Source: Siphonodentalium dalli
Taxonomy: Eukaryota > Mollusca > Scaphopoda > Gadilida > Siphonodentaliidae
Direction of reading: 5' to 3'
DNA length: 64,000 nucleotides
NCBI GenBank assembly: GCA_032622095.1
Contig: CP136069.1
Span: 64,937,319-65,001,318, forward strand
The position numbers and the translations under genes are program-made. How positions within the stretch are numbered: the stretch's first letter is position 1; each line of letters starts with the position of its first letter. Positions 10,999 to 22,008 of this stretch are shown here, in pieces. The notes under the pieces were generated by a model. That model was not told where the DNA came from, did not search any database, and saw only the letters and a program-made list of their open reading frames with translations.

Positions 10999-11330
10999 TT
11001 TATGTCGACTGGTGGTCAGTAATCAGTGGGTTTGGGTCGGTTTTGGTAGTTTTTTGGTGTGCCTCGGGAGAACCACATTATTGATTGGGCTTTCTTAATA
11101 AATATAGCAAGATTAGTAAGCGTTCGTTTGTTACCGCTATTAAATAGGTCGGTTAGCTTCAATGTATTGGGTCTTTTATAATAATATTCTTTATATATCT
11201 TGATCTCAGCTCTTTCAAGTTTGGGCATACTAATATAAAATGAAATTCATCTCCGATTCCCTCTCCACATAACGAGCATAATCTCTCGTTACATGGTGTG
11301 TTTGTTCAGGAACCATGAGCCAGGGGTTTC
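10999..11330 (-). pseudogene. LINE C-terminal fragment
   Basis: Read on the minus strand, the segment 11300-11230 gives LCSLCGEGIGDEFHFILVCP, a C-x2-C ... H ... C zinc-finger-like motif found at the C-terminus of a LINE protein group. After a frameshift it continues as EYYYKRPNTLKLTDLFNSGN and LTNLAIFIKKA. The arrangement matches the better preserved fragment at 45.9-46.8 kb. No polymerase domain remains. Confidence 0.75.
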
Positions 11331-11759
11331 TGATCGATTCGGTCGTTGAAGTACTAAATAATAAGTAATAGAGTAATATGGGGTATTCTCGTGCATTCCA
11401 TGGAATTGATTCTGCCCCAGTAACACAAAAGCTTCTGCTTAATTTTTAAGTCTATTGGGTATAGTCCTGTTTCCCCATAAACGAATGTGGTGGGGGTTGT
11501 TTTGTTCATATTTAATATAAAACGTAGGAACCATAACTCTAGTTTTCTAAAGCATTGTAAGTTTTCATATAGCCGCAGATTTCGGCTCCGTCATTGTTGG
11601 CACAATAGATTTTTCATATATTTATAATGTAGTTTCAACAGAAAGTTTATTATTGCGAGATGTATTCACAAGGGCGTACATGGCTTTTTTTGCACTTTGA
11701 CATCTAGACTTCCTATCTGAATCTTCCTGATTTATCAAATATCGTGCCGACAATTTTTA
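11331..11759. other. No supported feature
   Basis: AT-rich sequence left of a diverged interspersed repeat. No gene, array or bounded element is seen. Confidence 0.4.
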
Positions 11760-12020
11760 TAATGATACCGGTACCAGTATTGCTGAATTGATATGATGCT
11801 GTTAAAATAAAGTACCGTTGTGTTTTCTAAAGAGACATGTAGTTTTCGCGGTCTTTGGCTAATCTGCATGGGGAAGCGAGAAAATGTCGTTATATGTATC
11901 AACAATTCAAAACCATGTAATTGTAAAATTTGATGATAATGGCTGTGTTAGTTGTTGCAAACCGACCATTATTGACATCATTCTATTAATGTCGTTTGGT
12001 AAACACAAGCGCAATCATTA
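11760..12020 (+). repeat. Interspersed repeat R, diverged copy
   Basis: TTGATATGATGCTGTTAA and, further on, ATGTGTATCAACAATTC ... AATGGCTGTGTTAGTTGTTG + CAAACCGACC match, with divergence, 17985-18230 and the flanks of the hAT element at 61513. At 11938-11965 it provides a related uninterrupted version of that hAT insertion site. Confidence 0.7.
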
Positions 12021-12211
12021 TTGGAATATTTTATGATATAATTGTTCTTGAATGTTTCATACAGACAATATATATCTCCAAATCGCTCGGATTTGCCAAA
12101 CACTTTAAAACTTTTACGGAAATAAAGGTACTTGTTTTTATCAGCATCAATTTGCCCTACGAGCATCATAGCAATTCAGCATGACCAACCAGCATCACAG
12201 CAAATTAGCAG

Positions 12212-12296
12212 TACCACTTAACTAGGGGCGGCTACATGTCGGCGATGCTGGTACAGGCCTGTATGCGACAAGTAGCCACCCCTGGTTAAGTGGTCC
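12212..12296. repeat. Inverted repeat (foldback)
   Basis: CCACTTAACTAGGGGCGGCTAC is mirrored by GTAGCCACCCCTGGTTAAGTGG, with about 40 bp between the arms. It is probably a small foldback element. No duplicated flank is evident. Confidence 0.7.
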
Positions 12297-12454
12297 TGTT
12301 AATTCAGTCAGCCGGTTCCGGCCGTTACGCAATGGCATCGCAACGGCAGATGCATCGGGTAACTGCCATTTGTGTTGCCTTGTAGATAAACCGCTTTGTA
12401 AGAAACCGACACGCCGGCACGAATTAAAACTGATGGTAATTAGTTCAGTGTTAA

Positions 12455-12839
12455 CCCTTTACCCAACAAACAGGCCAAAAACGCCCATATAAAGCTTCAA
12501 CAGCCTAAAATATCTTCGGTCTGTCTCAATAACACCATACAAATATGGATATCATTGGAACCGGTTCGTTGACCACATTGTGATGGTTACAGTTATGCCC
12601 TGTGCCAATGCATTCTCTTATATATGCGAGTCGACCATAGGTCGCCTCGCATATATAAGAGAATGCATTGGCCTTTTTTTACCATTTTTTCTTATAATAT
12701 TTTCTACATTCTTTGACAATTTGATCATTTTTAATATGTGTTAAGCCGTTGCATTCTCTTATATATGCGAGGCGACCTATGGTCGACTCGCATATATAAG
12801 AGAATGCATTGGCACAGGGCCGTTCTGTTGTGTAAAGGG
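12455..12839 (+). mobile_element. TTAA-flanked piggyBac-like MITE, copy 1
   Basis: TTAA occurs on both sides (12451-12454 and 12840-12843). The termini are CCCTTTACCCAACA on the left and, inverted, CCCTTTACACAACA on the right. TTAA duplication with a CCC-type terminus is the piggyBac signature. The left subterminal part (GGCCAAAAACGCCC ... TATCTTCGGTCTG) appears only on one side. The centre holds two 68-70 bp hairpin modules in opposite orientation (12605-12674 and 12746-12815). There is no ORF for a transposase. Confidence 0.9.
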
Positions 12840-13096
12840 TTAATAACCATGCAGACCTGAGAATATGATGCGGGATATTTGCAGAATGAAGTCTGAATTT
12901 GTTTAATCTCAATAAAACCGTACATAATACAGTATTTGAGATAAAATATCAAAACAAGTATACATACGAAATTAATATTTACAGGTGATCAAGCAGTTAC
13001 ATATATACAAGAAACACAACCAATTCCAAATCTCGCCATTACCATTTGGCATTTATTATCATGTATTCGCCCTATGCGATGCGACGGAGTCGGTTT

Positions 13097-13178
13097 AATG
13101 GGCCCCATGCAGAGGGTGAATGTTATTACGCTATCCCGCACAGCGAGTTAACATCACTAAATTCACCCTATGGGACCA
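13097..13178. repeat. Palindromic element family P, copy 1
   Basis: CAGAGGGTGAATG, then a short GC-rich loop (ATCCCGCACAGCG), then AAATTCACCCTATGGGACC. It is a diverged member of the family best seen at 19193-19367. Confidence 0.6.
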
Positions 13179-13332
13179 AATAATTTTGTTCTTTGGTTTC
13201 TCTACATTCGCAAATTTTTTTTGGCAGACGGCACATTGCATATAATCGAGGTGCCCAAATGGGTGCACATCACACTATTCACCATCTGGGAACTTAAATC
13301 TGAGGCTGTGTTTCCCATGACAGATGCGGCCG

Positions 13333-13425
13333 TGCAGAATTAGATCCACAGATGACGAATTTGGTGACGCTAGCCCGTTGCGTGGCAGCGTCATTAAATC
13401 CACCCTCTGGGGACCTAATTATGCA
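13333..13425. repeat. Palindromic element family P, copy 2
   Basis: TGCAGAATTAGATCCACAG at the left pairs with CTCTGGGGACCTAATTATGCA at the right. The middle has AATTTGGTGACGCTAGCCCG. It is followed by AATGTCCGGCACCATATTCT, which also follows the copy at 15.2 kb. Confidence 0.7.
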
Positions 13426-13454
13426 AATGTCCGGCACCATATTCTCAAGCCTAT

Positions 13455-14150
13455 AAATAACCACGAAGCAACGATATTTTGGCATATTTTTACAGTAAAT
13501 ATTATGTCATTCAACGGTCATGACTTTTAACATTTAAGCATTCTGTGGAATGTGATAATATGATGGCACAACTGTCATGTATACCGTTTACCGGCTCATA
13601 CTCCGTGCTGTTTGCCAGCAGGCAGCCGACAACGACCGGCACAGGCAACACAGTGACACTAGCATTGTGCAGGCAGTCGATACATGATATGTGCAGGCAA
13701 GAACCCGACAACCCGACCAGAAATCAAACATTTTATTTCAGTGTAAATCATAATGATCTTGACCATATGTGGCATTCAACGGTATGGAATAGTTGACATT
13801 TAAGAATTCTCTGAAATGTAATAATACGATGGCACCCGGAACATGCTGTTGTCGTAACTGCACCGGCATGCCGGATTATGTGCCATCAGTCAACCGGCAA
13901 CGGCCAGTATAGGCACCAAGATGGCAAATACATGACTCAAGCTGCTGATTCCGGCCATTTATAGGCATGAAACCAGTGCAAGCAACATTCTATTTATGTT
14001 AATACTGTGTTAGTCAACATGCGGCACCGTCATTTTTCCACAGTATGTCAATCAATAGTCTTGGATAGTGTGCATGTATGCATTATCTAAAATGTAATAA
14101 TACGATGACACCCGGAACTGGCCGTTCGCACGCACGGCATGCATTGCTTT
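13455..14150 (+). repeat. Diverged tandem triplication (unit about 265-285 bp)
   Basis: Three related units contain ACATTTAAG(C/A)ATTCT, a GAAATGTAATAATACGATGG-type stretch and CACCCGGAAC, at about 13527, 13795 and 14080. The intervening parts also align weakly. It lies just upstream of receptor exon 1. Confidence 0.6.
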
Positions 14151-14380
14151 TTACCATGCCAATTAATACACATGGTAGTGTCATGAGTATTTGTTCAATC
14201 AGCAGCCACTGTTTCGTAAATAACATTATTTGAATCAATCTCGATCTACAAGGTTGAGATATTTTCCCGCGAACGTTTTCGTCGTTCTCAACCAATCAGA
14301 TTTTGCGTTTTTAAGTTCAAATATTTAACCTCGATTGCAATTCGATATAATCTACTTCATAAGTTCCCTTCTTGTTATAG

Positions 14381-14482
14381 ACGCTGGAGAACCTTGAAAT
14401 CACGGCCAAAGAAGCAAATATTGACATCGCCTATCGACAGAGCTTCCTCACGGACCCAACAAACGCAGTGAAAAACCTTAAG
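14381..14482 (+). CDS. GABBR1: GABBR1-like exon 1 of window
   Basis: The acceptor is CTTCTTGTTATAG and the donor GTATAC. The exon has 102 bp in phase 0, coding for 34 residues that begin TLENLEITAKEANIDIAYRQ and end DPTNAVKNLK. Vertebrate GABBR1 has the equivalent TL..LE..VKEAGIEI.FRQSF and VKNLK at this point, at the start of the second ligand-binding lobe. The exon upstream, which should encode the hinge-proximal KLFEKWGW-type region, was not found in 1-14380. Minisatellite, TTAA MITE and hairpin repeats crowd the upstream side. The call rests on residue pattern and in-frame splicing to exon 2. Confidence 0.9.
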
Positions 14483-14532
14483 GTATACATATACGCGTGT
14501 AGCTTTAAATAAGGAACACTGTATTCCTGGTA

Positions 14533-14646
14533 TTTTTCCTGTGTCTCTCAGTGAGAGCTTTCCGATGAATGGCAACAAGCCATATTTCCTACTAAATCCT
14601 GAAAAATTACCCATAATTCTGCCGAAAGGTTAAGGAGTCGATTATT
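14533..14646 (+). repeat. Hairpin element family H, half copy
   Basis: CTCTCAGTGAGAGC, TCGATGAATGGCAACAAGCC-type sequence, CTGAAAAATTACCCATAATT and GGAGTCGATTATTTAGGGC match the right half of the complete hairpin at 59088-59272. It lies 50 bp after the exon 1 donor. Confidence 0.75.
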
Positions 14647-15175
14647 TAGGGCATTACAGCACGCAATAGAATAGCAGAGAATCCTATTACATTTAAATGA
14701 TTACGTTCTTGGTTGTTTTGTATATACCTATATATATGTGGATATAGCCGAAGCTCCTGTTTTCAAGTTATATTTTGTTTGATTTGTTCACAAACTAAAA
14801 CTATTTTAGAATATTGATATGTTATCTGTATGCTTATATCTATGCATGGGTTTTCTCGTTCTATGCACTTCTGATTCGAATAGGGCTAATATTCACCAGC
14901 CGAGCTTATGTACGTAGTCAATGTGGTTTTACAAGGAGATACTGGCCAGCTTGGGTACTATGGCCTCATTTGCTATGGAGACCTAGATACATATTAAAAT
15001 GCTCAGATGGTAAAGATGGTGATTTGCACCCATTGGTCACCTCGATTATGCATTGTGTCGTCTGCCAATTTTGAGATATATAGCAAAACTAAACTAAAAA
15101 AATCTTTCTAAAGAAACTAAAAAAACTTGTTAATTTGATAGTAAAGATACATTTCAGAGAAGATGAGGCATCAGC

Positions 15176-15256
15176 CGAATGGGGTCCCCATAAGGTGAAT
15201 TTAGTAATGCTACCCCGCTCGGGTAAATTCACACTCTGGTGACCTGATTCTGCAAA
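15176..15256. repeat. Palindromic element family P, copy 3
   Basis: GAATGGGGTCCCCATAAGGT + GAATTTAGTAATGCTACCCCG at the left, and AAATTCACACTCTGGTGACC + TGATTCTGC at the right. It is followed by AAATGTCAGCACCATATGTT, as in copy 2. Confidence 0.7.
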
Positions 15257-15316
15257 TGTCAGCACCATATGTTGAGGCCTGGTAAAAGATACTCTTGCGT
15301 TGAGCCGCAAAACTTA

Positions 15317-15480
15317 ACACTTGCTAAATGGATTCTTCCCTTCAGTTATAATATTATACATTGGAATAGTCTATTATTCATTTAGAGGGTTTTCAAAGAA
15401 CACTTGCTAAATGGATTCTTCCATTCAGTTATAATATTATACATTGGAATAGTCTATTATTCATATAGAGGGGTGTTCAT
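15317..15480 (+). repeat. Tandem duplication, unit about 84 bp
   Basis: AACACTTGCTAAATGGATTC ... CATTGGAATAGTCTATTATT occurs twice in a row with only a few differences. Confidence 0.9.
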
Positions 15481-15741
15481 ATAACGAAAGAAGACGGCAG
15501 ACAAAAAACAGATAATACAAGAGTAGAATGATTCATATACAATGGTGGGAAATGTTCAGATATTAAGTAAAACAAACATTTGTTGAACTTATTATCTGAA
15601 CTACTCGTCAATGCGTATTAAGTATAGACAGGGTTACTAAACCACATGGTTAAAGGTGGTCTATCTCGTCCCATGAAGTTTTATATGATTCCATGCAGGG
15701 TATAAAATAATATATATGAATCGAGGATATCCATCAATTAA

Positions 15742-16133
15742 CCCTTTACCCAACAGAACGGCCCTGTGCCAATGCATTCTCTTATATATGCGAGTCGACC
15801 ATAGGTCGCCTCGCATATATAAGAGAATGCATTGGCTTAACACATTAAAAATTATAAAATTGTGAAAGAATGTAAGAAAAAATGGTAAAAAGTGTTAAAA
15901 AAAGATTTTTTTTAGGCCAATGCATTCTCTTATATATGCGAGGCGACCTATGGTCGACTCGCATATATAAGAGAATGCATTGGCACAGGGCATAACTGTA
16001 ACTATCACAATGTGGTCAAGGAGCCGATTCCAATGATATCCATATGTGTATGGTTCTATTGAGACAGACCGAAGATATTTTAGGCTGTTGAAGCTTTATT
16101 TGGCCGGTTTTGGCCGGTTTGTTGGGTAAAGGG
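15742..16133 (-). mobile_element. TTAA-flanked piggyBac-like MITE, copy 2
   Basis: TTAA at 15738-15741 and 16134-16137. The orientation is opposite to copy 1: the short terminus CCCTTTACCCAACAGAACGG is on the left and the long one, with the AAGATATTTTAGGCTG and GGCCGG repeats, on the right. It contains two inverted 68-bp hairpin modules (15767-15836 and 15916-15985). It lies in intron 1. The termini are nearly identical to copy 3, so the insertion is fairly young. Confidence 0.92.
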
Positions 16134-16419
16134 TTAAAAGACAAATAATATACCCCATCTTCAGTTTTATCTGTGTTTTATTCACAACATAGCTATGTGT
16201 TTGTAGTCTTGAACTCGGGATTTATAAAAAAATATGTTTTTGTTGTAATTGTTGTCTGGAAGAGATAGACCATCTTTAATAAACGGCACGATTAATAAAA
16301 TAGTACCTTCTGGTGAATATGACAGCAGATGCTTATCCAGTAAAGCAAATACAATTGTGTCTTAATTTAGTTTTATAAAGCGTATCGTAAGTGTTGTCCG
16401 CGTAGAAATACTTATTTAA

Positions 16420-16696
16420 CCATTCCATGACTCGAGCTTCCTGAACTTTTACGAAAACACTGTGCCAATGCATTCTCTTACGTATGTACATGTATGCGAT
16501 TCTCACATATATATGGATCCTCGCATATATAAGAGAACACATTGGCCTAACAATATTTACCTTGATCTTGTAATCGAGTGCATTTTTTATATAAAAAAGG
16601 TATGCGAGGCTCCCTGCGGGAGAACCGTATATATAAGAGAATGCACTGGTTCAGTATAGTTAATCCTCCACCAGCGCACCTCCCGTTGTGAAAGGG
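16420..16696. mobile_element. Old TTAA MITE with decayed hairpin modules, beside exon 2
   Basis: TTAA at 16416-16419 and 16697-16700. The left end is CCATTCCATGACTCGAGC, matching the element at 27721, and the right end is TTGTGAAAGGG. Two decayed hairpin modules are visible (GTGCCAATGCATTCTCTTAC and TATATAAGAGAATGCACTGG). The right TTAA ends 25 bp before exon 2, leaving only TGTAATTTTCTCTCGCTCGT + TTCAG as intron end. Confidence 0.75.
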
Positions 16697-16725
16697 TTAA
16701 TGTAATTTTCTCTCGCTCGTTTCAG

Positions 16726-16791
16726 AGACAAGATGCGAGAATCATAATAGGCGTATTTTACGAGGATAAAGCCCGACGAGTATTTTGTCAG
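16726..16791 (+). CDS. GABBR1: GABBR1-like exon 2 of window
   Basis: The acceptor is CTCGCTCGTTTCAG and the donor GTTAGT. The exon has 66 bp in phase 0, coding RQDARIIIGVFYEDKARRVF + CQ. The family equivalent is RQDARIIVGLFYE..AR.VFC. The tyrosine at 16759-16761 corresponds to human GABBR1b Tyr250, which packs against GABA. The MITE insertion ending 25 bp upstream and the tandem array starting at the donor make this exon's splicing environment unusual. Confidence 0.93.
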
Positions 16792-17378
16792 GTTAGTACA
16801 GCTAGTTAGTACATATAGATAGTACAGTTAGTTTTAGTTAGTACATCTAGCTAGTACAGATAGTAAGTACAGATAGTTAGTACAGATAGTTAGTACATAT
16901 ATTTATTACAGAGAGTTAGTACATAGTACAGATAGTGAGTACATATAGTTAGTACAGATAGTTGGTAAAGATAGTACAACTAGCTAGTACAGAGAGTTAG
17001 TACAGATAGTTCGTACATATAGTCAGTACAGGTAGTTGGTACAGATATTTAGTATAAAAAAGTTAATACAGGTAGTTAGTACAGATGGTTAGTACATATA
17101 GTTAGTATAGATAGTTAGTACATATACTTAGTACAAATAGTTAGTATAGATAGTTAGTACAGAAAGTTAGTATAGACAGTTAGTATAGATATTTATTACA
17201 GAAAATTAGTACAGATAGTTAGTACATATAGTTAGTACAGATAGTATAGATAGCTATTATAGATAGTTATTACATATTGTTACTTAGTATACTAGTATAG
17301 ATAGTTAGTATATATAGTTAGTACAGAGAGTTAGTACAGACAGTTAGTATAGAGAGTTAGTACAGTTAGTATAGAAAT
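16792..17378 (+). repeat. Tandem array built on the exon 2 donor sequence
   Basis: Irregular units of about 11-14 bp with consensus GTTAGTACAGATA begin at the first intron base and run for about 590 bp. The first unit, GTTAGTACAG, is itself the 5' splice site. The array therefore contains many GTTAGT hexamers downstream of the real donor. Confidence 0.9.
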
Positions 17379-17439
17379 TCAAACTTCTTGGCATCCGCAG
17401 TGAGGTGATATGGTTCTGTTTGCCGTGGTTATTTTGTAC

Positions 17440-18235
17440 TTAATTATTTTGTTATCAGGTCAGTGGTTGGCTCGAAACCGCAATAGTGAGTACGGATGTG
17501 TCAAAACGATAGAAAGAACAGAATTTCTAGTGACGTACATAGTACCCTACTCGTAATTCTTACCAGTAGCAGTTCATTATGTGAAAGATGTCAATTGTAG
17601 ACACAATATAGAACATAACGTCGATGTAATTATATTGACACCTGACCACGAGTGCATGGTTACATAGAGAAGGCGGGATAATTCCGAATTATCCACTTCT
17701 TTGATTGTGTCCATCGATTTTGTGTTTCCTAGACGTCTGTGCTATTAGACAATAATCATTCATCCGGCACATTCCGATGAAGTATCGGTTGATAGTTAAC
17801 CACATTTGGTTATATGCACCAACGATCTGTGGTTCTCGATCGTTTATGCTGCGTCGTGCGTGTGATGATGTTGTGGTTGTGGTAATTATCGTATAACCTA
17901 TTTCTGGCGCTTTTCTTTTTGACGCATCTGATTCATCACTGGTCAAGTGGACCTACTAATGTGATATGACTTTGGTGGGGTCCTGCTGAATTGATATGAT
18001 ACTGCTAGGGCGAACTGATGCTGTTAATTTTTCTATTTGTCATTTTCGTGTTCAGATAATCTCAACATACCCAGGAAAACCCATTATGTGTATCAAACAT
18101 TCAAACACATAGATATTGTGTAATATTTTAATACTGGTTGCATTAGTTATTACAAATCGCCTTAATCAATATGGCTATTCACGACGTTTTGCAAACACTA
18201 GCACAGCCATTTTAAATGTTTTCCTAGAGTGTCTA
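17440..18235 (+). repeat. Interspersed repeat R, long copy
   Basis: This holds sequence also found at 11760-12020, 24700-24960, 52147-52188 and around the hAT elements at 60.6-63.7 kb. Two stretches are related uninterrupted insertion sites: 17551-17592 for the hAT at 60704, and about 18128-18160 for the hAT at 61513. No coding capacity is visible. Confidence 0.6.
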
Positions 18236-18640
18236 TAAGCCACGGAGTGCCTACAGTAGTGCTTTCCTATAGTACCAAGAGTATGCTATGGCATTCGTAA
18301 CCAACGCGATAGGAATTGCAGGTGCTAATTCTGTTATGATCTTGGCACTTTGGTATATAGTGACCCAAGCCGATTGGATGGGTCGATCACATGGAGCAGG
18401 CTAAATTTTCACTTTGCAAAAGAAAATAACATGGCGTTATAACATCAGATCGTCTTCCGAATCCAATTAAAATTTTGGCATGTGAAAATGTGGTATAATG
18501 GCCTGGGAACATCGGGTTGTCAGCCTTATCTGAGTAATTTAAAGGTTGTATATATTTATAATGTTTACTTTAATTACACACGAATTCGTAAATTTGGCCG
18601 ATTATTTCCGAAAACATGGGGCTACATCGAAATTCAAAAT
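18236..18640. other. No supported feature (intron 2)
   Basis: Unclassified intronic DNA. Short ORFs here have no recognisable motif. Confidence 0.5.
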
Positions 18641-18654
18641 ACTACCGCAATTAG

Positions 18655-18800
18655 GTACCCTATAGTACCAGTACATATTCCTGGACAGGTACTCCACATA
18701 GTACCTGGATATTTGGTACCCCATAGTATCCGGTACTCCATAGTACCCGGACATGTACTTCATAGTACTTGGACAGTACGTACTCCACATATAACCTGGG
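18655..18800 (+). repeat. Degenerate TAGTACC tandem repeat
   Basis: Imperfect copies of a roughly 20-30 bp unit with TACCCCATAGTACC and GGACA(T/G)GTACT motifs. Confidence 0.65.
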
Positions 18801-19149
18801 TATTTGGTATTCCACTTAGAGTAATCCCCATTTGACAAAAATAGTACTACGTATGTAAACCAGGGTACCTGCTGTTTTAAGAGTTTGTTATGGATTTGAA
18901 ACAGTCACACATACCGCCACTGTACTGTATTCTGTACTTCGAAATATCAAATTCAATTTAATCATAGAAATGGAAGAAATGTGCTGAACTAATATAAGCT
19001 GGACAATGGGGCTAGCACTGCATGTGCCTATTTTATTTCCAATACCATATTGTAATTTTTACGGTGTTTGGATACTCCGCGTGATTTGAGAAACATTCAT
19101 AAACAAATATATTTTTGAAAAATATAATAATGCCTTCGCTGGTGTTTTA

Positions 19150-19400
19150 AAACGACATGCGTATACAAGCCTTGACATAGTGTGTCTGACATGTGCAGAA
19201 TGAGGTCCCCAGAGGGTGAATTTAGTGATGCTACCCCGCATAGCGGGCCTGCATCACCAAATTCACCCTCTGGGGACCTCATTCTGCTTACACCTCAGCA
19301 GAATGAGGTCCCCAGAGGGTGAATTTGTTGATGCTAGCCCGCTATGGGGACCTCATTCTGCAAATGACAGACACACTATTTCAAGGCTTGTGCGTATAAC
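19150..19400. repeat. Palindromic element family P, best copy (double hairpin)
   Basis: Nested inverted repeats. Outer arms run from CAAGCCTTGACATAGTGTGT to ACACACTATTTCAAGGCTTG. The inner arms TGCAGAATGAGGTCCCCAG + AGGGTGAATTTAGTGATGC pair with GCATCACCAAATTCACCCTC + TGGGGACCTCATTCTGC, and then a second, shorter hairpin of the same sequence follows (19297-19367). It is the most intact member of the family and the reference for the others. Confidence 0.85.
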
Positions 19401-19497
19401 TTGTAACGTGAGCTACTATGGTATGTATAAATTACTTGGGTAATACTGCAATGTTTAGAAGTGTCTCAGAGTAAATAATTGTTTGAGCGCAAAATAT

Positions 19498-19625
19498 AAA
19501 CCGTAATTATTGCTATGGATATACACTATAAACCGTAATTATTGCTATGGATACACACTATAAACCGTAATTATTGCTATGGATATACACTATAAACCGT
19601 AATTATTGCTATGGATATACACTTG
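19498..19625 (+). repeat. 32-bp tandem repeat, 4 copies
   Basis: Four almost identical units of TATAAACCGTAATTATTGCT + ATGGATATACAC. Confidence 0.95.
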
Positions 19626-20682
19626 GCGGGAAAGGTCAGATGAGTTTACGGCACCAAAGCTACACGTTCTGATATATCGGCCCGACTTGTATAGTAGCGC
19701 CATGAATCAATAACTCGGTGGTAGAAACAAGCTTTCCGCAGTTTGGAATCGCCGCCGACATGCTTTGCTACAAATTTAGTAATGCTGAACGTTTATGTTC
19801 GAAATGTTCACGCGAGTCTCAGTACTGTCGTTGTCAATGACGACGCACGTTACAAGTTACATGTACTTGTGGCTAAACCTGTTTACCATTGGTTGCAAGG
19901 GTGGAAATGATGATGATGTTGGTGGTCTTCATGTTGCTTTGTAACCATTGTTCGAGGTACTTGAATCGGTATTTGAATCGGTATTTGGATGCTGATCGGT
20001 TAAAATTCCCAATGAATGTCGGAGCATTCCGGTTATTGACCGATGAGTCACTCAGATGTTACACTCGGTGAATATCAGTTAATGTTGACTATATTTGAGA
20101 AATGAATGCGATGTGTGTTATTGGGGCACATTGATGATTTATTCCCATAAAAGCTGAGAGTATTCTTATTTATTTTCACAAAATCGCCGAGAATTTGAGA
20201 CTAGCTACGCAACACATTAAGTCAGCCCAACATAAGATTTCCAAGCACTTAGCAACGATAACGTGATCGATATATTATATAAATTTCAAAAATCATTTGT
20301 ACAAATCGATTTCAATAGTCATATATAGGTCCAACATAACTTGTATCTTAAACAAAATATGCCGATCAGTATCCGTATTCTCAAAGCAATGTATAAAAAA
20401 CGAAGAATCCGTTCCGCAAAAATGAATTATGTGTAACATTGTCTGGAATATTTTACTCACTGCCCCCATTTCTTTCTTTCTGTCAACCTTACCTTAATAA
20501 GAATTCTTATTCACATTATATCCAAATCAAACCGATCTATACTGTCGATCTAATGCCGAGCTTTGAATATAAACCATAAAACACAAATGAAAACTCAAAA
20601 CATTTTACAGGCCCCAAAAGACACAACGGGAGATCGACTCCCATAAAAGTATGTGCTTATTGTTGTTCTCCCCTCTCATCTA
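19626..20682. other. No supported feature (intron 2)
   Basis: Intronic DNA between the 32-bp repeat and the Helitron-like cluster. GTATTTGAATCG is repeated near 19960. No gene is seen. Confidence 0.5.
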
Positions 20683-21292
20683 TCTATTATATATTTTGGA
20701 AGATCTGTCTGTGTATCTGTGTGTGGTCTGTGTGTTCGCGATGGACTCGAAAACGGCCGAACCGATTTCGATGAAACTTGGTATGTGGGGGTATTTCGGC
20801 CGAGAACTGGCATATGCCTATTAATTTGTCCGTGCGACGTGACCTTGACCTTGAAATCGGGTAATTTCACGGTCAAACGCCCGAATATCAAGGGATTTAG
20901 ATGAAACTTGGTATGTGTGGGTACTTTCTTATGGCGAGTCTCATAAGCATATTCATTTGCCCGTGCGACGTCACATTGACCTTGAAATCGGGTAACTACA
21001 AGGTCAAATCGCCAATTTTGATGGGATTTCGACGAAATTTGATACGTGGGGTTACTTTTGTCCACTGAGTGTTTTGGGCGGGTCGAGTCGTGACCCCGAC
21101 CTGACCTTGACCTCAAAATGATCAATTCAAGGTCAAATCGGGTAAAACCGGATGGATTTCGACGGGCACGTTTGTCGGGTACTTTTGTCCTGGCAGTGTT
21201 TTGGACTGGTCAAATCGTTACCCCACTTGACCTTGACCTTCAAAATGAACAATTCAAGGTCAAAGCCCGGACGAAGTCGGGTCACCTTCTAG
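20683..21292 (+). mobile_element. Helitron-like non-autonomous element, copy 1
   Basis: It starts TCTATTATATATTTTGGAAG after an A, and ends with a hairpin (CCCGGAC-GAA-GTCGGG), then TCACCTT and CTAG, before a T. A TC 5' end, a GC-rich hairpin close to a CTRR 3' end and insertion between A and T are the Helitron hallmarks. The interior has internal repeats of the type GATTTCGATGAAACTTGGTA and GACCTTGACCTTGAAATCGG. It has no Rep/helicase frame. Confidence 0.8.
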
Positions 21293-22008
21293 TCTATTAT
21301 ATATTTTGGAAGATCTGTCTGTGTATCTGTGTATCTGTGGTCTGTGTGTGTGTTCGCGATGAACTCGAAAACGGCCGACCCGATTTCGATGAAACTTCGT
21401 ATGTGAGGATACTATCGGTCGGGAAGTGGCATAGGCATATTAATTTTCAGATCCGAGGTCAACTTTTCACGTGCCGAGGTCAAATCTGTTTTTACCCGTT
21501 TTGCGCTAATATATTTCAGTTCGGTGCTCACAAATCGATTCGATATAGCGCGAATAATAAATTGCCAGTCATATAATTTGCACGGTTAGAATCTTTCCAA
21601 TGATGTATCACACGCCTGTGTACGTTTAAAGTTTCTACCTTAATTATCGGGAAGAACGCATGACCATGCTTCGCTCATCGAAAAACATTCCGTAAATATA
21701 TTACGCCGTCAACAGATCGTGACGTGATCGCGTTTAACTCTTAACCGGCCGATGTCGCGTTAACTCATCACCGGCCGAGGTATCCGCAAATGACATTGGG
21801 CAATATATATATCTCGGAAACGGGTGGAGCTATCGACTTGAAATTTGGTATGTGAATGTATCTTGCCCCGGATACGAATTTTATCGGGTCGCCGAGCCCG
21901 TGCGACGCCAGCTTCGCGCATGCGCAGACCAGATCTCGGAAACGGGTGGAGCTATCGACTTGAAATTTGGTTTTTGAATAGCCCGGACGAAGTCGGGTCA
22001 CCTTCTAG
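21293..22008 (+). mobile_element. Helitron-like non-autonomous element, copy 2
   Basis: It begins with the same TCTATTATATATTTTGGAAG immediately after the CTAG of copy 1 and ends with the same hairpin plus CTAG at 22005-22008. It contains ATATCTCGGAAACGGGTGGA + GCTATCGACTTGAAATTTGG twice. Confidence 0.8.

Noticed and set aside
20676-21576. ORFs of about 150 codons on both strands as genes
   Set aside because: They lie across Helitron-like copies with internal repeats and show no domain.
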